Assembly (NCBI GenBank): GCA_949744025.1
Contig: CATJWA010000207.1
Coordinates: 1 to 5,718, forward strand
DNA: 5,718 nt
Direction: 5' to 3'
From: an uncultured Eubacteriales bacterium
Lineage (GTDB): Bacteria; Bacillota; Clostridia; Oscillospirales; Oscillospiraceae
Position 1 is the stretch's first letter; every line of letters begins with the position of its first letter. The notes beneath the pieces were generated by a model, which saw only the letters and a list, made by a program, of their open reading frames with translations, was not told where the DNA came from and did no database searches. Position numbers and translations under genes: made by a program. This document shows positions 5,421 through 5,718 of the stretch, in pieces.

Positions 5421-5452
5421 ATTATAGACGACAGAAATGGCTGTGAGGTTGC
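5421..5452 (-). promoter_or_regulatory. ECF-type promoter of the sigma operon
   Basis: On the minus strand GCAACC (5447-5452) is followed after 16 bases by CGTC (5427-5430) and then TATAAT (5421-5426). An AAC-containing -35 and a CGTC-type -10 at this spacing are the hallmark of ECF sigma promoters. No TTGACA-like box lies at the right distance for the TATAAT, which argues against ordinary sigma-A use. It would let the sigma factor drive its own operon. Confidence 0.65.
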
Positions 5453-5506
5453 GGAAAGAAAAAAATTTCCCCGTAAAGGCGCAAAAACGCTGTCTGATAT
5501 GTGCAA

Positions 5507-5528
5507 GCGCGCGCCGCCGCCCGCGCGC
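5507..5528. repeat. all-G/C inverted repeat in the divergent intergenic region
   Basis: Arms GCGCGCG (5507-5513) and CGCGCGC (5522-5528) around an 8-base CCGCCGCC loop. It sits between the divergent promoters, in otherwise AT-rich surroundings. There is no T-tract on the plus side and nothing links it to a known site; the simple composition makes chance possible. Confidence 0.5.
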
Positions 5529-5562
5529 AATGTATCAAATTCGCCGAAAATACAATCCCTTA

Positions 5563-5592
5563 TTGACATTTGCCACTGTGCGGTGCTAAAGT
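5563..5592 (+). promoter_or_regulatory. sigma-A promoter for the rightward partial gene
   Basis: A perfect -35 TTGACA (5563-5568), an 18-base spacer ending in TGC (extended -10), and a -10 of TAAAGT (5587-5592, 4 of 6). Transcription would start near 5599, about 44 bases before the ATG at 5643. The leader carries a hairpin with arms GGCTGA (5609-5614) and TCAGCC (5621-5626). Confidence 0.7.
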
Positions 5593-5642
5593 ATGTAGAG
5601 TATATCAAGGCTGACATTTCTCAGCCGCGGACGGGGTTGGCT

Positions 5643-5718
5643 ATGATACTTTTCGTACTTCTGGGCATTATTCTTGTATCCATTATTATGGAAAAACAGA
5701 ATACAATGCTAAAGGTTA
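5643..5718 (+). CDS. start of an unrecognised membrane protein (truncated by window edge)
   Basis: An open frame begins at ATG 5643 and runs 25 codons to the window edge. Residues 2-15 are strongly hydrophobic (ILFVLLGIILVSII), followed by a polar MEKQN stretch, which looks like an N-terminal membrane helix or signal anchor. Support for a real gene comes from the consensus-like promoter 50-80 bases upstream and a weak GGGG ribosome binding site (5633-5636) 6 bases before the ATG. It is divergent from the sigma operon, so whether the sigma factor controls it is open; its promoter looks like sigma-A. Too little is present to assign a family. Confidence 0.55.
   Translation, partial: MILFVLLGIILVSIIMEKQNTMLKV

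Noticed and set aside
3616..5427. Open frame of 603 codons on the plus strand, the longest in the window
   Set aside because: It is antisense to both the sigma factor and membrane protein genes. Those have start signals, coupled translation and family motifs, whereas this is a GC-rich shadow.
5360..5617. Open frame of 85 codons on the minus strand upstream of the sigma factor
   Set aside because: It overlaps both divergent promoters and the sigma gene start and has no ribosome binding site or recognisable features.

Overview
The window looks like chromosomal DNA from a fairly GC-rich, low-GC-lineage Firmicute, most likely a gut clostridium of the Oscillospiraceae/Ruminococcaceae type. The reasons are strong AAAGGAGG-type ribosome binding sites, an ECF-type thiamine transporter behind a TPP riboswitch, and an ECF sigma factor/membrane protein pair of the kind common in those genomes. 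The lineage is inferred from gene content only. No mobile element, tRNA, rRNA or CRISPR array is visible.

Layout. (1) 1-606, minus: the first 202 codons of metK (S-adenosylmethionine synthetase), cut off by the window's left edge. (2) 738-1382, minus: thiN, thiamine pyrophosphokinase. (3) 1383-1751, 369 bases without a gene: back-to-back promoters for thiN (leftward) and thiT (rightward), two perfect or near-perfect inverted repeats, a full TPP riboswitch aptamer and a terminator-like expression platform. (4) 1752-2309, plus: thiT, the substrate-binding subunit of an ECF thiamine transporter. (5) 2337-2374: a long symmetrical terminator serving both converging genes. (6) 2379-3521, minus: pheA, a chorismate mutase-prephenate dehydratase-ACT protein with its own near-consensus promoter. 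(7) 3601-5378, minus: a two-gene operon with a 4-base overlap, ECF sigma factor then a single-pass membrane protein that is probably its anti-sigma factor, behind an ECF-like promoter. (8) 5379-5642: a divergent intergenic region with promoters on both sides. (9) 5643-5718, plus: the start of an unrecognised membrane protein, cut off by the right edge.

Functionally, thiT and thiN form a thiamine salvage pair: ThiT captures external thiamine and ThiN converts it to thiamine pyrophosphate, which then shuts down thiT through the riboswitch. The sigma/anti-sigma operon probably senses an envelope signal and activates its own promoter. metK and pheA are housekeeping genes. The points most worth a second look are the replaced active-site residues in the chorismate mutase domain of PheA, the layered riboswitch platform on thiT, the inverted-repeat cassette just 5' of the riboswitch, and the ECF-type promoter of the sigma operon.
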